Below the pieces are notes generated by a model. It saw nothing but the letters and a program-made list of their open reading frames with translations, was not told the DNA's origin and ran no database searches. Of a stretch of DNA of 64,000 nt, positions 25,771 to 36,000 are shown piece by piece. The stretch is from assembly GCA_050180705.1 (NCBI GenBank), contig JBFXDX010000017.1:31372-95371 (forward strand), read 5' to 3'. Each line of letters begins with the position of its first letter. Position 1 is the stretch's first letter. Made by a program: the position numbers and the translations under genes. This DNA comes from SB25 sp050180705 (GTDB taxonomy: Bacteria > Bacteroidota > Bacteroidia > Bacteroidales > Tenuifilaceae).

Positions 25771-26853
25771 TTAACGTTTAACCCTTGCATTTCCTTCCCA
25801 AATACTCCAAACCATATCTTCATCGGCAGGTTGTGCATAGTCGGTTAGGAATGTTGTTGCTAAAGCACCACTTGCCCAGCCAAACTGCATGCACTTTTCA
25901 GAATCCCATCCTTTTAAAACCCCATAAAGTAAACCTCCAACAAAGCCATCGCCTCCTCCAATTCTGTCGAGCACATTGATTTCGCGGGGTTCAATAACAT
26001 GCCAGTTTTCGCCCTCAAGCATAATTGCTCCCCACAAATGTCTGTTCACGCTAATTACTTGACGAAGTGTTGTTGCAAATACAGAGGCATTCGGAAATGT
26101 TTTCTTAACAAGGCTAATCATCTCTTTGAAATTGCCGATTTGAGCCTCAAGGCTTTTTCCTCCAGCTTCGGGTCCTTTAATGCCTAAGCAGAGCTGAAAA
26201 TCCTCCTCGTTGCCAACCAGTATGTCTGACACTGACGCAATTTCGGTGAAGATATCGTGGAGTTCGTTTTCTCGTCCTTTCCAGAATGACGCTCTATAAT
26301 TTAAGTCGAAGGAGATTCTTGTTCCACTTTTTTTTGCTGCCCGAGCAAGTTCTAAGCAGAAATTACTCGTTTCGGGCGACAGTGCTGCTATCAATCCCGA
26401 TAGATGAACAATCTGAACTCCTTCAACCTCAAAAATTCGATGAAGGTCAAAATCTTTTACGTTTAAGGTTCGTCCAACCTCACCAGCACGATCGTTATGA
26501 ACGCGTGGACCTCTTGATCCATAGCCACTATCGGCAATATTAAACTGATGGCGATATCCCCATGGGCCTCCCTGTTCTATCTCTTTTCCCTCGTAGTCCA
26601 TGTGCCGACTTGCCAAGTTGTTCTTAATTAATTGAGCAACTGGACTTCCTTTAACAAATGTGGTTAGCACTTTAACTGGTAATCCAAGGTATGCAGGAAT
26701 GCTTGCAACATTGGTTTCTGCACTTGTAACCTGCATCGTAAACATATCGCTGCTATGTACGGGCTGCCCGTTCATAGGTGTAATGCGTACGCCCATACTC
26801 GTGGGAACAAGAAGCGAGTAGGCAAACTCAGTTTTCAAAGGGATATCACTCAT
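25771..26853 (-). CDS. PfkB-family sugar kinase, second in operon
   Basis: A 360-residue PfkB kinase. The C-terminal catalytic box is LDRIGGGDGFVGGLLYG, and VGNEEDFQLCLGI resembles the KDG kinase pattern. The N-terminus is longer and unlike kdgK: VRITPMNGQPVHSSDMF precedes the sugar-binding region and the usual GGGEANVA is replaced by VTSAETNVASIPAYLG. It may phosphorylate KDG redundantly or, given adjacent larA-like and gnd genes, gluconate or a related sugar acid. Cotranscribed with uxuA upstream (48-bp gap). Confidence 0.85.
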   Translation of the reverse strand: MSDIPLKTEFAYSLLVPTSMGVRITPMNGQPVHSSDMFTMQVTSAETNVASIPAYLGLPVKVLTTFVKGSPVAQLIKNNLASRHMDYEGKEIEQGGPWGYRHQFNIADSGYGSRGPRVHNDRAGEVGRTLNVKDFDLHRIFEVEGVQIVHLSGLIAALSPETSNFCLELARAAKKSGTRISFDLNYRASFWKGRENELHDIFTEIASVSDILVGNEEDFQLCLGIKGPEAGGKSLEAQIGNFKEMISLVKKTFPNASVFATTLRQVISVNRHLWGAIMLEGENWHVIEPREINVLDRIGGGDGFVGGLLYGVLKGWDSEKCMQFGWASGALATTFLTDYAQPADEDMVWSIWEGNARVKR

Positions 26854-26901
26854 GTTTAATATTGTTTAATAATGGTTTGATATTAAGATTATCGCTACAT
26901 A

Positions 26902-28122
26902 TTACTTGTAGATAATTCCACTTTTTTCAATTCCCATTTCCAGACCGCGCAACTCTGCCATTCCCCTTAATAATCCAATGGCAGAATACCCCGGATTGGT
27001 CTTCTTCTTCAAATCGTCAAGAATTGTATGACCATGATCGGCACGCATTGGTATTCGTTCATCGCGTCTGTTTTCAGCATGACGACGCTTTTGTTCCTTA
27101 AGTACAGCTACAATTACGTTGAACATATCAACATCACCCCTTAAATGACTTGCTTCATGGAAGCTGCCAAAAGGATCGCGTTGCGTGCTGCGTAGGTGTA
27201 GAAAATTGATTCGGGAGCCAAGGCGCTCAATCATTCCAGGCAAATCGTTGTCGGGTCTAACTCCAAGCGAACCCGTACATACGCACAATCCATTATATAT
27301 TGAATCGTAAACGTTTATGATGTACTGTAGGTCAGATTCGGTACTAACTACTCGAGGTAATCCAAACAGAGAAATTGGGGGATCGTCGGGATGAATTGCC
27401 AAACGAACACCAGATTCAATGGCTACAGGAACTATCTGTTCCAGAAAGTATCTAAGGTTTTCGCGGTATTTGGCGCTGTCAATTGTGTCGTATTCTTTCA
27501 ATCTTTTGCGGAAATCTTCAATGGAGTATCCTTCTTGTCCACCTGGCAATCCTGCAATGATGTTTTTCTGAAGCATAGCCTTTTGCTCGTCCGACATCGA
27601 TTCAAATTTTTCTTTTGCAGCCTTAATGATTTCGGGAGAATACTCTTTCTCAGCACCTTCACGCTTAAGCATAAATAGGTCGAATGCTACAAATTCGGCC
27701 ATATCGAATGATAGGGCAAGTGCTCCGTCTTCAAGTTTAAGTGCAAGGTTGGTTCTAGTCCAGTCAACAACAGGCATCCAGTTGTATGTAACCACAGGAA
27801 TGCCTGCCGCGCCCACGTTTCGAACACTTTCCTTGTATTTTTCAATCCATATGTCTCTATTGGGCTTTCCTTGCTTAATATCCTCGTGAATAGGAATACT
27901 TTCTATCACTGACCATGTAAGCCCACGTTTTACAGGAGGAGTAACGGAGTCGTCCCATTCTATTATTCGCTTACGCTCATCGATAGCCTCGGTAGGCCAT
28001 ATTTCTCCAATCGGAATGTTGTGTAATGCTGTAACAATTCCCGTAGCCCCTGCCTGTCTGATATCCGAAAGAGTTACCGGATCGTTGGGACCATACCATC
28101 TCCATGTTTGTTCCATTAGCAT
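26902..28122 (-). CDS. uxuA: Mannonate dehydratase
   Basis: A 406-residue UxuA that removes water from D-mannonate to give KDG. The start MEQTWRWYGPNDPVTLSDIR, YNWMPVVDWTRT, CVCTGSLGVRPDNDLPGMI and the C-terminal MRADHGHTILDD are hallmark segments carrying the metal-binding Cys, His and Asp residues. The ATG at 28116 (MEQTW) is an alternative start two codons in. It lies 27 bp after the SDR gene and shares the operon. Confidence 0.95.
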   Translation of the reverse strand: MLMEQTWRWYGPNDPVTLSDIRQAGATGIVTALHNIPIGEIWPTEAIDERKRIIEWDDSVTPPVKRGLTWSVIESIPIHEDIKQGKPNRDIWIEKYKESVRNVGAAGIPVVTYNWMPVVDWTRTNLALKLEDGALALSFDMAEFVAFDLFMLKREGAEKEYSPEIIKAAKEKFESMSDEQKAMLQKNIIAGLPGGQEGYSIEDFRKRLKEYDTIDSAKYRENLRYFLEQIVPVAIESGVRLAIHPDDPPISLFGLPRVVSTESDLQYIINVYDSIYNGLCVCTGSLGVRPDNDLPGMIERLGSRINFLHLRSTQRDPFGSFHEASHLRGDVDMFNVIVAVLKEQKRRHAENRRDERIPMRADHGHTILDDLKKKTNPGYSAIGLLRGMAELRGLEMGIEKSGIIYK

Positions 28123-28149
28123 AAATTCGTTGTTATTTTGATTATTACT

Positions 28150-29001
28150 CTATACTCCACCATAAGCGCTGTATCCTCCATCTACAGGAATACATATCCC
28201 TGTAACAAATTTTGATACATCGGAAAGTAGGTAAAGCATAGTTCCATTAAGTTCTTCTACCTCGCCGTAACGCCCCATAGGGGTGCTCGAAATAATTTTC
28301 TGTCCACGTGCGGTTGCCTCGCCAGTTTTTTCATCAACCAGAAGGAAGCGATTTTGGTTTGTAAGGAAAAATCCTGGAGCAATAGCATTAACTCTTATTC
28401 CAGTTTTAGCCATGTGAACTGCTAGCCACATTGTGAAATTGTTTACTGCCGATTTTGCTGCCGAGTAAGCGGGAATTTTTGTAAGAGGCTTGTACGAGTT
28501 CATTGATGAAACGTTTAGTACTGCACCTTTCCCGAGTTCTAGCATATCGGTGGTGAATACCATGGTGGGCAGCAATGTTCCCTTAAAATTTAGGTCGAAC
28601 ACGAAATCGAATCCTTCAATGTTTAGTCCGTAAAAGGTTTTTTCGAGTTCGTTGAGGTTTTCCTTCCCCATTTGCTCAACTTGAGTGGTTGCCTTGGGCG
28701 AATTTCCTCCTGCTCCGTTAATAAGAAGAGTGATTTTTCCTAGTTCTGCATTAATTTTTTGTTTTGCAGCAATCAGCGAGTTTTTATCCAAAACATTAGC
28801 CTGATAGGCTCTTGTAGTGGTTCCAGTTTCCTTCTCGATGACAGAAGCCAACTCTTTGGCATTTTCTTCATTCAAGTCGAGAATCGCAGTTTTTACTCCA
28901 GATTTTGCAAGGCCTCTTGCCAGCGATGCACCAATAACGCCAGCTCCGCCAGTAAGAACGCATACTTGACCTTTTAGGTCATCGAAGTTTAAGTTATTCA
29001 T
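28150..29001 (-). CDS. SDR oxidoreductase, probable fructuronate reductase (UxuB-type)
   Basis: A 283-residue short-chain dehydrogenase. The NAD-binding motif is LTGGAGVIGASLARG, NNAG is replaced by INGAGG, and the catalytic Tyr-Lys pair is in PAYSAAKSA. Bacillus-type fructuronate reductases (UxuB/YjmF) are SDRs of this size, and the gene is directly before uxuA, so reduction of D-fructuronate to D-mannonate is the expected step. Its start overlaps the LacI gene end by 8 bp, indicating translational coupling. Confidence 0.87.
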   Translation of the reverse strand: MNNLNFDDLKGQVCVLTGGAGVIGASLARGLAKSGVKTAILDLNEENAKELASVIEKETGTTTRAYQANVLDKNSLIAAKQKINAELGKITLLINGAGGNSPKATTQVEQMGKENLNELEKTFYGLNIEGFDFVFDLNFKGTLLPTMVFTTDMLELGKGAVLNVSSMNSYKPLTKIPAYSAAKSAVNNFTMWLAVHMAKTGIRVNAIAPGFFLTNQNRFLLVDEKTGEATARGQKIISSTPMGRYGEVEELNGTMLYLLSDVSKFVTGICIPVDGGYSAYGGV

Positions 29002-30079
29002 TGTTAGTATTTTTGTTGTTTATGTAGTAATCAAGATTTTCTTTCATCAAAATGTCTATTGGGCTGTAGTTTATCCGATTGAGTGGTTTGCGGGTGTTTA
29101 GGTAGTTGAAAAGTGATACAACCCCATGGTATCCTTGCTTTTCGGGTTTCTGACAGATTAAGAAACTGATAGATTCATTTTTTAGGAGTTCGACATTCCT
29201 TTTCAGAAGGTCATATCCTATTAATGGAATATTCTTTATTTGACGTTTTGTTAAGTATTCGGCAACGAGGTAAACTTTTGAGTTAGTTACAAAAATTCCA
29301 TCAGGAAGATCTTTGTTTAGGTTTGAGTCGAGTATTTCATCCAAGTTTTTTATATCGTTAAGGTCAATTTCTATTGACTTACAGTTGATATTCTTTGTAT
29401 TGTATTCACTCTGGATGAAGTTCAAAAAACCGCGTTCTCTTCTTTGTAAATGTCGTGTCGATGCTTTTTTGTTGGCCAATTTTGTTATTAGAATATGGGC
29501 ATTTTTGGGTAGGCTCATGCACATAATCTTTGCGGCAATATATCCGCTTTGTTCAGCATCTTGGCCGAAGTATGCAAGGGCTTGAGCTTCTTCTATATTT
29601 GAGTCTATTAATATATATGGTATACCGGACTCATTAAGCTTGTCGATGAACAAGATTGAGGACTCCTGAAATACTGGAGTTAAAACAACTCCGTTTGGCT
29701 TTGCATCCAGAACCTTTTGGCATTTTTGGATAAAAGTGGCTTCGTCACTAATGTTAAACTTGTATGAGCTAATGGAGACATTGAAGTCGCTTAAATCAGC
29801 ATTTGCTTTCGTTACTCCGTTCAACGGGTTTTCCCAGTATGGGTGTTCGTTGCTGAACTCTGGAATGATAACGGCTATGCTTAGTTGCTTTTTCGAGGCT
29901 AAAGATTTAGCCAAAAGATTGGGCATGTACCCTAATTCCTCGATTATTTGCTGAATTTTTTTTCGGGTTTCTTCATTAACCTCTCCGCGGTTATGCAATA
30001 CTCTATCAACTGTTCCTATGGAAACATTGGCCATAGAAGCAATATCCTTAATCCGAATTCGTCGTGAATTGTCTTTCAA
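28994..30079 (-). CDS. LacI-family transcriptional regulator of hexuronate genes
   Basis: A 361-residue LacI/GalR regulator: an N-terminal helix-turn-helix (IKDIASMANVSIGTVDRVLH, about residues 9-28), hinge, and a periplasmic-binding-like effector domain. It heads the long leftward operon and faces kduI across a 150-bp region with two palindromic sites, the better being CGTGTACGTACACG. It most likely represses both operons until a sugar-acid intermediate such as KDG or galacturonate binds; the effector is not identifiable from sequence. Confidence 0.92.
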   Translation of the reverse strand: MKDNSRRIRIKDIASMANVSIGTVDRVLHNRGEVNEETRKKIQQIIEELGYMPNLLAKSLASKKQLSIAVIIPEFSNEHPYWENPLNGVTKANADLSDFNVSISSYKFNISDEATFIQKCQKVLDAKPNGVVLTPVFQESSILFIDKLNESGIPYILIDSNIEEAQALAYFGQDAEQSGYIAAKIMCMSLPKNAHILITKLANKKASTRHLQRRERGFLNFIQSEYNTKNINCKSIEIDLNDIKNLDEILDSNLNKDLPDGIFVTNSKVYLVAEYLTKRQIKNIPLIGYDLLKRNVELLKNESISFLICQKPEKQGYHGVVSLFNYLNTRKPLNRINYSPIDILMKENLDYYINNKNTNNE

Positions 30080-30101
30080 TGTAAAAACGATTTAAATTTC
30101 C

Positions 30102-30158
30102 GTGTACGATAACGACAAATGTAAAATATTTTTTTCAAACTTCCGTGTACGTACACGA
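30102..30158. promoter_or_regulatory. Two LacI-type operators in the divergent promoter region
   Basis: 30145-30158 is the perfect palindrome CGTGTACGTACACG; 30102-30115 is CGTGTACGATAACG, with the same left half. Both are preceded by TCC, and their starts are 43 bp apart, about four helical turns. They flank the lacI -7 element (30117-30124) and overlap the expected -33 region of the kduI promoter. Repressor binding is inferred from position and family. Confidence 0.7.
30117..30124 (-). promoter_or_regulatory. -7 element of the leftward hexuronate operon
   Basis: Read leftward the sequence is TACATTTG, an exact TAnnTTTG, 38 bp before the LacI start codon. It lies between the two operators. 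No TTG is found at the usual distance. Confidence 0.55.
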
Positions 30159-30166
30159 TTTTTTGT

Positions 30167-30174
30167 ATATTTAC
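30167..30174 (+). promoter_or_regulatory. Likely -7 element of the kduI operon
   Basis: TATATTTA matches TAnnTTTG except for the last base. The strong operator lies 8 bp upstream, where a repressor would block polymerase. Confidence 0.4.
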
Positions 30175-30229
30175 AAGTGAAATTTATTTTAAAAATCATT
30201 TATAGTACTCATTTATAATTATTTGACAT

Positions 30230-31072
30230 ATGAAGACATTGTTTGAAGTGAGGTATTCGGCACATCCAAAAGATGTAAAAGGATGGGATACCCAAAGATT
30301 GAGGGAGGAGCATCTTATTCAAAATTTATTTGCAGAAAATACGGTAAAGATGGTTTACTCTCTTTACGATCGAATGATTGTTGGAGGAGCAATGTCTGTT
30401 GGAGAAACTTTGAAGTTAGAGGCGATAGATCCTATTAAGGCTCCTTCTTTTCTTCATCGACGTGAGTTGGGCATTTTTAACGTTGGTGGCGAAGGGAAAA
30501 TTACTGTTGGCGATAAAACATTCGAGTTAGGTTACAAGGAGTCATTATACATAGGTGCAGGCGATAGAGAGGTTTCTTTCAGCAGCGTTGATAAAGCAAA
30601 GCCTGCAAAATTTTATTTCTGCTCAACCCCTGCCCATAAAACATATCCCGATCGTAAGGTTACTAAAGCCGATGCGGTGGTGGTAGAAATGGGTGCACTT
30701 GAATCTTCAAATCATCGGGTAATCAACAAGATGTTGGTTCGTGAGGTTGTGGAAACCTGCCAACTACAAATGGGAATGACCGAATTAAAGCCGGGTAGTG
30801 TATGGAACACAATGCCACCACATACTCATAGTCGTAGAATGGAAGCATACTTCTACTTTGAAGTGCCCGAAAGTCAATCGGTTTGTCATTTTATGGGAGA
30901 ACCTGAGGAAACAAGGCATATTTGGATGCAAAATAATGAGGCCGTAATATCGCCAGAATGGTCGATTCACTCTGCGGCAGCAACATCAAATTACATTTTT
31001 ATATGGGGAATGGGAGGCGAGAACCTCGATTATTCCGATCAGGATTTCTATAAAATTAACGAATTGCGATAA
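30230..31072 (+). CDS. kduI: 5-keto-4-deoxyuronate isomerase
   Basis: A 280-residue KduI, a cupin-fold zinc isomerase converting 5-keto-4-deoxyuronate (DKI), formed from unsaturated galacturonate released by pectate lyases and GH105, into DKII. The zinc ligands are visible in PPHTHSRRMEAYFYFEV, and EVRYSAHPKDVKGWDTQRLR is the family N-terminus. First gene of the rightward operon, 21 bp before kduD. Confidence 0.96.
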   Translation: MKTLFEVRYSAHPKDVKGWDTQRLREEHLIQNLFAENTVKMVYSLYDRMIVGGAMSVGETLKLEAIDPIKAPSFLHRRELGIFNVGGEGKITVGDKTFELGYKESLYIGAGDREVSFSSVDKAKPAKFYFCSTPAHKTYPDRKVTKADAVVVEMGALESSNHRVINKMLVREVVETCQLQMGMTELKPGSVWNTMPPHTHSRRMEAYFYFEVPESQSVCHFMGEPEETRHIWMQNNEAVISPEWSIHSAAATSNYIFIWGMGGENLDYSDQDFYKINELR

Positions 31073-31092
31073 TCTAACTAAATATTTATACG

Positions 31093-31878
31093 ATGAATGC
31101 TAATATGTTTCGACTTGATGGGAAAATTGCCCTAGTAACTGGTGCCTCGTACGGTATAGGAATGGCAATGGCTAAAGCACTTGCTGAGGCTGGAGCTAAA
31201 ATCGTATTTAACGATATTAAGGAGGACATGGTAAAAGCTGGTATCGAAGAGTACAAAGCCTGTGGCATTGATGCCAAGGGGTATGTATTTGATGTTACCG
31301 ACGAGAAAATGGTTGAAAAACAAATTCAGATCATAACCGAAGAAGTCGGTGCAATTGACATTTTGGTAAATAATGCTGGTATTATTAAGCGAATTCCTGC
31401 ATTAGAAATGTCGGCCAGCGATTTTCGTCAAGTTATCGATATTGATTTAAATGGACCATTTATCATGTCGAAAGCAGTTGCTCCTGGAATGATAAAAAAA
31501 GGTGCTGGTAAAATCATTAACATTTGCTCAATGATGAGCGAGTTAGGTCGGGAAACAGTATCGGCTTATGCTGCTGCAAAAGGTGGATTGAAAATGTTGA
31601 CAAAAAACCTAGCCTGCGAGTGGGCCGAACACAATATACAGGTAAACGGAATTGGTCCGGGCTATATTGCAACACCTCAAACAGCACCGTTGAGGGAGGA
31701 GGGACATCCTTTCAATAGTTTTATTATTGGACGTACGCCAGCGGCACGTTGGGGTACTACCGACGATTTACAAGGACCTGTAGTTTTCCTAGCATCTGCT
31801 TCATCTGACTTTGTTAATGGTCATATTCTTTATGTCGATGGCGGAATTCTTGCCTATATTGGAAAGCAACCAAAGTAA
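31093..31878 (+). CDS. kduD: 2-dehydro-3-deoxy-D-gluconate 5-dehydrogenase
   Basis: A 261-residue SDR with LVTGASYGIGMAMAKALAE, NNAGII and the catalytic YAAAK motif (SAYAAAKGGLKML). It reduces DKII to KDG, which enters the KdgK-KdgA steps encoded by the opposite operon. The partner kduI is directly upstream, supporting this over a gluconate 5-dehydrogenase role. Confidence 0.93.
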   Translation: MNANMFRLDGKIALVTGASYGIGMAMAKALAEAGAKIVFNDIKEDMVKAGIEEYKACGIDAKGYVFDVTDEKMVEKQIQIITEEVGAIDILVNNAGIIKRIPALEMSASDFRQVIDIDLNGPFIMSKAVAPGMIKKGAGKIINICSMMSELGRETVSAYAAAKGGLKMLTKNLACEWAEHNIQVNGIGPGYIATPQTAPLREEGHPFNSFIIGRTPAARWGTTDDLQGPVVFLASASSDFVNGHILYVDGGILAYIGKQPK

Positions 31879-31899
31879 AACAATTAAACCCAGTAAACC

Positions 31900-33030
31900 A
31901 TGAGAAGAATAGTACTCGCAGTTTTCTTGCTATTTGTAATTTTTGGATGTTCATCAACAAAGGAATTCAAGGTAACAGTTAAGAATAGTTTAGAACTTCA
32001 ACGGGTTAATGAAACTGTTGAGATTGATCTTGCTGATGTTTCGAACCGATTAGGTAATGTAAACTACCAAAACTTGGTTGTTTTTGATGCCGAAGGCAAC
32101 GAAATTCCATCTCAGCTAATTTATATGGGAGAAACAAATCCTAAGAAGTTGATATTTCAGGTAACTGTTAATGCGAATAGCGAATTGGTTTATACCATCA
32201 AAATAGGACAGCCAGCTAAATATCAGGTAAAGGCTTATGGCCGATTTGTGCCTGAGAGGTACGATGACTATGCCTGGGAGAATGATAGAATTGCCTTTCG
32301 GATTTACGGTTTAGCTCTTATTCCAAAGGATGGGCCAAGTAATGGAATTGACATTTGGAACAAACGTACCGACAGTATGGTTATTGATAAGTGGTATAGC
32401 GATTACTTAGTAAAGAAACTCAGTTACCATAAGGATCACGGCGAGGGTTGCGATTGTTTTAAGGTTGGACGGACATTGGGAGCAGGAGGAATGGCTCCTT
32501 TTATTAATGATTCAATTTGGCTGGGAATAAACTTCCAATCGTATCAAACGCTGGACAATGGACCTATCCGTACATCTTTCAAACTACAGTATCCCACACT
32601 TTGCATTAACGATAAAAGAATAGTTGAAACGAGAATTATTTCTCTCGATGCAGGAAGCCAACTTACTTCAGTAGTGGAGAAATTTGAAGGCTATGGAAGC
32701 GACATGCAGGTTGCAGCAGGCATTGCTAAACGTAAAGAGGGCGTTGCAATGCTTAAAGATCAGAATAAAGGTTTTATGACATATAAACTTGATGTAGGGG
32801 AGGATGGTATAACCTATCTTGGAGTTGTATTAAAGTCGAAGGCTATGAGCATTGGTGAAAGTACTGATCATCTATATATGACCACCAATTATGCTGAAAA
32901 TACAGAATTGGAGTACTATACTGGAGCAGGTTGGAATAAGTGGGGATTCGATACCGAAGAAAGATGGAATTCTTATATTGAGGAGTTTGCCTATAGGGTT
33001 AATAATCCACTAGTGGTAGAAATAGATTAG
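31900..33030 (+). CDS. DUF4861-family lipoprotein
   Basis: A 376-residue protein with a lipoprotein signal (VLAVFLLFVIFGCSS, lipidated Cys17) and a body resembling DUF4861 (YGRFVPERYDDYAWENDRIAFR; CDCFKVGRTLGAGGMAPF). Such proteins often accompany pectin-degrading genes in Bacteroidota; an enzymatic or sugar-binding role in the cell envelope is possible but unproven. It lies between kduD and the hybrid regulator gene in the same operon. Confidence 0.82.
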   Translation: MRRIVLAVFLLFVIFGCSSTKEFKVTVKNSLELQRVNETVEIDLADVSNRLGNVNYQNLVVFDAEGNEIPSQLIYMGETNPKKLIFQVTVNANSELVYTIKIGQPAKYQVKAYGRFVPERYDDYAWENDRIAFRIYGLALIPKDGPSNGIDIWNKRTDSMVIDKWYSDYLVKKLSYHKDHGEGCDCFKVGRTLGAGGMAPFINDSIWLGINFQSYQTLDNGPIRTSFKLQYPTLCINDKRIVETRIISLDAGSQLTSVVEKFEGYGSDMQVAAGIAKRKEGVAMLKDQNKGFMTYKLDVGEDGITYLGVVLKSKAMSIGESTDHLYMTTNYAENTELEYYTGAGWNKWGFDTEERWNSYIEEFAYRVNNPLVVEID

Positions 33031-33097
33031 AGAACGTTAGATTCCCATTCATTCAGATTTATTGACTTTTACTTTTGGCAATAAACCTTTTACCCCA

Positions 33098-36000
33098 ATG
33101 AGTAGTTGCTTAAAAGATAAGAAAGGAGGAGTTGTTAAGCTGATGTACTTAGCAATAGTCCTCCTTTCCGTTTTTTTAGATAGTTATACCGTTTTTGCGC
33201 AACATCCTTATAAGCCCGAAGTGGTAGATCCGTTGTTGGAGCCATGGCGTTGGAAGTTTATGCCAGAACTTCGGGGGAAAGGTGTAAGGTGTATCGAGAG
33301 CGGTGCTGATAGTTCATTGTGGTTTGGAACAGACAAGGGTGTTTGCTATTACAATGGAATGGATTGGCAGTTTTATGATACTTCAAATGCTAAAATATGT
33401 TTTCCGGTTAATGCGATTGTAAGTACATCGGAAGGAAAGATATATGCTGGTTCTGAAAGGGGGCTATCTGTATTCGAAAAGGGCAAGTGGAAATTTATTT
33501 TTCCCAAGGAGAAGAACGAACTTCTCAATGTAAATTGTTTGAAACTACTTGCAAATGGTGCCGTTTTAGCGGGTATGAATAGAGGTCTTATTTATATATC
33601 GAATGACAGAACCGTTTTTTTTACTACATCATCAAATATCTCCTTGCTGAAAAGTTCTTTTCCCAAGAACGAGTTCATAATTTTACCAGATAACTACTTG
33701 TTTAGTGGTAGTTCAACAGTTAAGGTCGACGATATTTTCGAAAATTCGTTGGAGGATTTATGGATTTTAACTTCTCAATCGGTTCGAGGAAAGATTTTTA
33801 AATTCAATATTTATAGATCGTTAGAAGAAAAAAAGATTTTGGATTCTGATGTTCAGACTGAAATTGCTGGTAATTCTTTATCGCGAGGATTAAGGGCGAT
33901 ACAAGCGCAGGATGGTAAAGTATGGATTATTAGTGCCTTTTACCGTTCGTGGGTTTTTGTTCGAGATAAGCAAAAATGGGATGTTATTCGACTTAGCGAT
34001 TTGTTTGGAGGCGATGAACTTCATACAGGTATAATGGAGAGCAGGGATGGTAGTATTTTTATTGGAGGCATTAATAAACTGTATGTTTACAAGCATCGCA
34101 AATGGAATTTGTACGAAGCACCGCAATTTCCGATACCCTATTCAAGAGTAATTTTTCACGAATCAACCGATGGAAGTTTGTGGATTGCCGGAATGCAAAA
34201 CGATGTGTATCGGTTTGATTATGGCGATTCAAAATGGTTAACCTACAATAATCTAAATTTTGAGTGCGAGTCGAAGGATCAAAAAAAATGGTTCCTTTCG
34301 GTTGATAATAAAGTCGTGGTAAACGACTCAAGCAAGTGGTACTACTATAATGAGTCGGATGGTTTAATCGATGCTCCTGTAAGAATAATAACCACTAAGT
34401 CGGGTCAAATATGGGTCACCGGGAGTCATCAAAGTATAGCCGCTGCCGCATATTTTGATGGTACACGATGGCATCGACAGGTTTTCCCAAATTTATCGTG
34501 GGGTATTGACTATAGGGCTGTATTTGAATCAATCGATGGTAGTTTATGGCTTGGCGCAAGCGTTGATGGTCTTGCATCGAAGGGGCAACTTGCCGGAGTG
34601 GTATGTTTAAAGCCTCAGGCAAACGGAAATATAAATGTGGTTCACTACAGTTCTCCTCATGGCATCAGGCAATCGAATGCATATGGCATTGGACAATCCT
34701 TAGATGGTGCAATTTGGATGGGCGGTTCACAGCTACTTAGGTTCGATGGTGCACGATGGAATACTATAGATCAGCCCGAATATCTTAAGCAATTTATTAA
34801 TTGTATTTATAGTAGTCCAGAGCAAAATCTTTGGGTAGGTTCACGGTTTTACGGTTTATTTGCTTACGATGGTAAAACTTGGAAGCAGTATAACACCGAC
34901 AATGGTTTGTCAAGCAATTCAATAATCAGCATATATGCCCGGAATGACTCTTGTGTTTGGGTTGCCACCGATAATGATATTTGTAGATTTGATGGAAAAA
35001 CGTGGACTCGGGAGATATTTCATCCTCAATTACTACTGACCCGAGAAGGTGGTGAGTTGATTGAATCTAACGATGGATCAATCTGGATTAATAAATCGTT
35101 GCGCGAATGGAAACGCAGAGCATTTACCTTCAATTCGGCTCCTAAAGTTGCTTACGAGAATTTTAGAACAGTAAGGTGTAGACCCGATAAATTTCCGCCC
35201 AAAACCACAATTCAGGTCTACACAAAAGAGGTTGACCATAACGGTAATACAGTAATAAGTTGGGCTGGAAAAGATTTTTGGGAGGACACTCCATCGAGCC
35301 AATTGGCATTTTCTTACAGGTTAAATAATGGGGAATGGTCGCCATTCGAGATGCAAACTTACCGCACATTTACAAGTCTTGCAGATGGAGAGTATACCTT
35401 TGAGGTACGCGCTCGTGATATCGATTTTAATATTGATTCAACGCCTGCAATGGTGAAATTCACCGTATCACCTGCAGTTTGGAAGCAAACATGGTTTATT
35501 TTATTGGTATTGGCCTTTATTAGTTCCATTGCTTTTTATGAAATCCAAAGTTATAGGAGAAATCGGAAGCTTAATAGGCTTAATCATTCGTTAAGCGAGA
35601 TTAATCGTGAACTTTATTTGCAAAAAGAGGCTGTTGTAGCCAAAAGCAATGAGATTATTGAGCATCAGGAGAAAATTTTGGAACAGAAAGATCAGCTTGA
35701 ATATTCCAATAAGTTGTTAGAACAACAGAACGAGGAGATTAAAACCCAGCGTGATAATCTTAAAGATATGGTTCAGCAAATCGAGGATTTGTCGCAGGCC
35801 AAGTTGGTTTTTTTTACGAATATTTCGCACGAGTTTCGAACCCCATTAACGCTTATTCTAGGATCGATTGAGCGGCTACTTTCTTTAAAAATTACCGATG
35901 AGTTTGAGCGATTTAACCTTTACGGTGCAGTTAATAGAAATGCCAATAGGCTTTTAAGATTGATTAATCAAATCTTAGAATTCAGGAAGTTGGAGATTGG

